Assembly (NCBI GenBank): GCA_040387515.1
Contig: JAZKDP010000024.1
Span: 5,591-69,590 of the forward strand
Length of the DNA: 64,000 nucleotides
Direction of reading: 5' to 3'
DNA from: Methylotenera_A sp040387515
GTDB taxonomy: Bacteria > Pseudomonadota > Gammaproteobacteria > Burkholderiales > Methylophilaceae
Below, in pieces: positions 62,084-64,000 of the stretch (within the stretch, counting starts at the first letter, position 1; every line of letters starts with the position of its first letter). Below the pieces are notes generated by a model. That model was not told the origin of the DNA, ran no database searches, and worked only from the letters and a program-made list of their open reading frames with translations. The position numbers and the translations under genes were made by a program.

Positions 62084-63304
62084 ATGTCTTTAAATGCTTT
62101 ATACGTTGATTTTAACTCTTACTTTGCTTCCATAGAGCAACAATTACGTCCTGAGTTACGGGGAAAACCAATTGGCGTACTGGCGGTAATGGCAGAAACT
62201 ACTTGCTGTATTGCTGCAAGTTACGAGGCAAAAGCATTTGGCGTTAAAACAGGTACGGGCGTGCGCGAGGCGCGTAAAATGTGCCCTGATATGTTGTTTA
62301 TAGAAGCAAGGCCGCCACTTTATGTACAGTATCACCACAAATTAATCGAAATAGTAGAATCCTGTACGCATGTAGAAAAAGTATTATCCATTGATGAAAT
62401 GGTATGCAAATTAACGGGTTCACAACAGGTAAAAGAAAATGCGCTTAAATTGGCCGCTAAAATCAAGCGTGAAATCAATAAAAAATTTGAATATATTCAC
62501 TGCTCGATTGGTATTGCGCCTAACACTTTCCTAGCCAAGCTTGCATCCAACATGCAAAAACCCAATGGCTGTGTCGTCATTGAGCAACAGGATATTCCTG
62601 AAAAACTTTATAGCCTAAAGCCTAGGCACCTGACAGGAATTGGTACGCGTATGGAAGAACGGCTGAATCATTACGGCTTAACTACGATGCAAGCCTTATA
62701 TGCCGCGAATAAACAGCAATTACGTGCCGCTTGGGGAAGCATAGAAGGTGAGCGCATGTATGATAAATTACGCGGCATCGAAGTAACACGTCCTAATAAT
62801 GAGAGGAAAAGCCTGGGTCACTCTCACGTTCTTCCACCAGAATTACGCACACAACACGGCGCACTTTCCGTTTTGCACAGGCTACTGCAAAAAGCCTGTG
62901 TACGTTTGCGTAGCTATGATTTACGTGCGTCTAAGATACATGTTCGCGTTAAGTTTACGAACCATCCTACTTGGGTAATTGAAGCGAACTGTTCTCCGAC
63001 CAATAGTACTTTAAGCATTACGCATATTTTTGAAACACTTTGGAAAAGTTATCCAGACAAGAAAGTGATTCCGCAGGCAGTTGGCATTTCATTTTCAAGT
63101 TTTATTATTGATCAGCAATATATCGTTGATTTATTTGAAACTGAAATAATAGAAACGAACAAGAAACTAAATTCAGCCGTAGATAAATTGAATAGTAAAT
63201 ATGGAAAAAATACGATTTACTTGGGCGGTGCGCATAATGCACTTTATGCTTCGCAAGTAAAAATAGCGTTTAATTATGTGCCCGATTTAGTCGTTGAGAA
63301 TTGA
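62084..63304 (+). CDS. Y-family DNA polymerase (DinB-like)
   Basis: 406 residues. The palm and fingers carry the catalytic acids D9 (YVDFNSYFAS), D104 and E105 in LSIDEMVCKL; F14 aligns with the steric-gate aromatic. The thumb helix-hairpin-helix region LTGIGTRMEERLNHYGL (about 183-200) and the little-finger domain (about 235-345) follow. Usually Pol IV reads S-[IL]-DE-[AV]-[YF]; here it is SIDEMV, so it belongs to a divergent DinB branch rather than clear dinB. No imuA or umuD neighbour is present. Error-prone or lesion-bypass synthesis is the family role. Confidence 0.88.
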   Translation: MSLNALYVDFNSYFASIEQQLRPELRGKPIGVLAVMAETTCCIAASYEAKAFGVKTGTGVREARKMCPDMLFIEARPPLYVQYHHKLIEIVESCTHVEKVLSIDEMVCKLTGSQQVKENALKLAAKIKREINKKFEYIHCSIGIAPNTFLAKLASNMQKPNGCVVIEQQDIPEKLYSLKPRHLTGIGTRMEERLNHYGLTTMQALYAANKQQLRAAWGSIEGERMYDKLRGIEVTRPNNERKSLGHSHVLPPELRTQHGALSVLHRLLQKACVRLRSYDLRASKIHVRVKFTNHPTWVIEANCSPTNSTLSITHIFETLWKSYPDKKVIPQAVGISFSSFIIDQQYIVDLFETEIIETNKKLNSAVDKLNSKYGKNTIYLGGAHNALYASQVKIAFNYVPDLVVEN

Positions 63305-63307
63305 CGG

Positions 63308-63793
63308 TTATTCGCACCGACTTAATGGTTCTGACTCTTTGCCGCGTGACAAGTCATCGCGCACCCTACTAAAACTTAACGTATCACCAGTCGCTCCGCG
63401 CGATAAGTCATTTCTCTTGTGACTAAAACTTAAATCATTATTGATATTACTACGCGTCAAATCATCACGATTTTTACTAAATTGTAAAGGATGCGTATCT
63501 AGTCCGCGACTTAGTTCATCATTCTTTTTGCTAAACACTAACTCAGTAGTATCTTTACCGCGTGTTAGATCATCACGCTGCTTACTCAATTTTAGATCAT
63601 CCGCTTTATTACTAAATGACAAATCATCGCGTTTATTGCTATGCGTTAATGGCTCATCTGGCGCACCGCGCGTTAAGTTCATTGGTAAACAATTTTTATT
63701 GCATATCGCATTATCACCACTACTCACATCGCCGGTTTGTGCAACCGCAGGCAAACAAACCAGCAATAAACAACTTAAAATCAATGCCTTCAT
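63308..63793 (-). CDS. Secreted nonapeptide-repeat protein of unknown function
   Basis: 161 residues. A signal peptide (about 1-19, ending AVA) leads to a short Cys-containing segment (C31, C35), after which residues 34-159 divide exactly into fourteen 9-residue units of the form xxxxDDL(S/T)(R/F), for example SNKRDDLSF, SKQRDDLTR, SHKRNDLSR, SRVRDDLSR. Position 7 is Leu in every unit, and R-ending and F/L-ending units largely alternate, giving an 18-residue super-period. The protein ends R-C160-E. I do not recognise the family; an extracytoplasmic repeat fold closed by a disulfide is a guess. It ends 3 bases from the convergent polymerase stop. Confidence 0.8.
   Translation of the reverse strand: MKALILSCLLLVCLPAVAQTGDVSSGDNAICNKNCLPMNLTRGAPDEPLTHSNKRDDLSFSNKADDLKLSKQRDDLTRGKDTTELVFSKKNDELSRGLDTHPLQFSKNRDDLTRSNINNDLSFSHKRNDLSRGATGDTLSFSRVRDDLSRGKESEPLSRCE
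63388..63694 (-). repeat. 27-base coding tandem repeats (9-residue units)
   Basis: The region encodes back-to-back 27-base units of the nonapeptide-repeat protein. Codons have drifted between units while the Asp-Asp-Leu core is kept, so selection at the protein level, not recent DNA duplication, maintains the array. Confidence 0.75.
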
Positions 63794-63882
63794 CGATTTT
63801 TCTCCTCAAATCACAATCTAACTATATCGTGATATTGGTATAAGACACAATGTCTTTGGTTAACTTAGTGAGTAATACAAAG

Positions 63883-63910
63883 CAAAAACCTCCTAAAAAG
63901 GAGGTTTTTG
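63883..63910. terminator. Hairpin terminator right of the repeat-protein gene
   Basis: 11-bp perfect arms (63883-63893 and 63900-63910), 6-base loop, with the A/T outer bases giving a T run on both strands. It should stop transcription entering from the right edge on the minus strand. Confidence 0.8.
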
Positions 63911-63973
63911 ATGAGATCAATTACATTCAACTCTTTAATATCTGCTCTTAGTCAAATGTGGCCCTACAAACGA

Positions 63974-63998
63974 ATAAACCCTCACGAGGAGGGTTTAT
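63974..63998. terminator. Second hairpin near the right edge
   Basis: 10-bp perfect arms (63974-63983 and 63989-63998), 5-base loop. It could be the terminator of a minus-strand gene outside the window or the first of two in tandem with 63883-63910. The flanking gene is not visible. Confidence 0.6.
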
Positions 63999-64000
63999 CG

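Noticed and set aside
63388..63694. 27-base tandem units considered as RTX calcium repeats
   Set aside because: Units are nine residues and Asp-rich but lack the GGxGxD glycines; the match is in length only.

Overview
The window looks like a chromosomal segment of a moderately AT-rich betaproteobacterium, most likely a Methylophilaceae (Methylotenera/Methylophilus-like) methylotroph. This is inferred from gene order and protein character only; no methanol oxidation gene lies here. Supporting marks are the block thrS-infC-rpmI-rplT / pheST-ihfA-merR-tRNA-Pro, the block tpiA-secG-tRNA-Leu-nuoA-N followed by a DUF2818 gene, and a pyruvate dehydrogenase whose E3 subunit carries its own lipoyl domain. 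Almost all genes are housekeeping. There is no prophage, IS element, CRISPR array or rRNA.

Layout. 1-295: 5' part of a catalase-family peroxidase running off the left edge. 296-1103: AT-rich gap with two DnaA-box-like 9-mers and a possible gene fragment. 1104-9741 (minus strand): translation block with tRNA-Pro(GGG), a MerR regulator, ihfA, pheT, pheS, rplT, rpmI, infC (AUA start), thrS and tRNA-Val(GAC), interrupted by one plus-strand lipoprotein gene. 9821-14004: 2OG-Fe(II) oxygenase, MltB-type lytic transglycosylase, YeeZ-like SDR, Nudix hydrolase and YpfJ-type zinc metallopeptidase. 14258-15811: exported DUF4124-Pro/Thr repeat-DUF1996 protein.

15864-32439 (minus strand): tpiA, secG, tRNA-Leu(GAG), all 14 complex I genes and the DUF2818 gene. 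32573-40080: tamB, tamA, recJ and a small unknown gene. 40255-45875: a glycine-zipper envelope protein, a secreted pentapeptide-repeat protein, and a sulfide-handling cluster (ETHE1-type persulfide dioxygenase, type II sulfide:quinone oxidoreductase, TauE/SafE permease, cysteine-bearing Crp/Fnr regulator).

46086-55127: M17 aminopeptidase, then aceE-aceF, a trypsin-like/TPR exported protease, and lpd. 55333-57771: SPOR protein, coaX and birA. 57895-63304: glnS, flavin reductase-like protein, corA, msrA and a Y-family DNA polymerase. 63308-63793: a secreted protein built almost wholly of nonapeptide repeats.

The genes join into central metabolism (pyruvate dehydrogenase feeding acetyl-CoA and NADH to complex I), translation supply, outer-membrane assembly (TamAB) and a compact sulfide-detoxification cluster. 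The least explained objects are the nonapeptide-repeat protein, the regulator of the sulfide cluster, the orphan lipoprotein inside the translation block, and alternative hairpins downstream of lpd.
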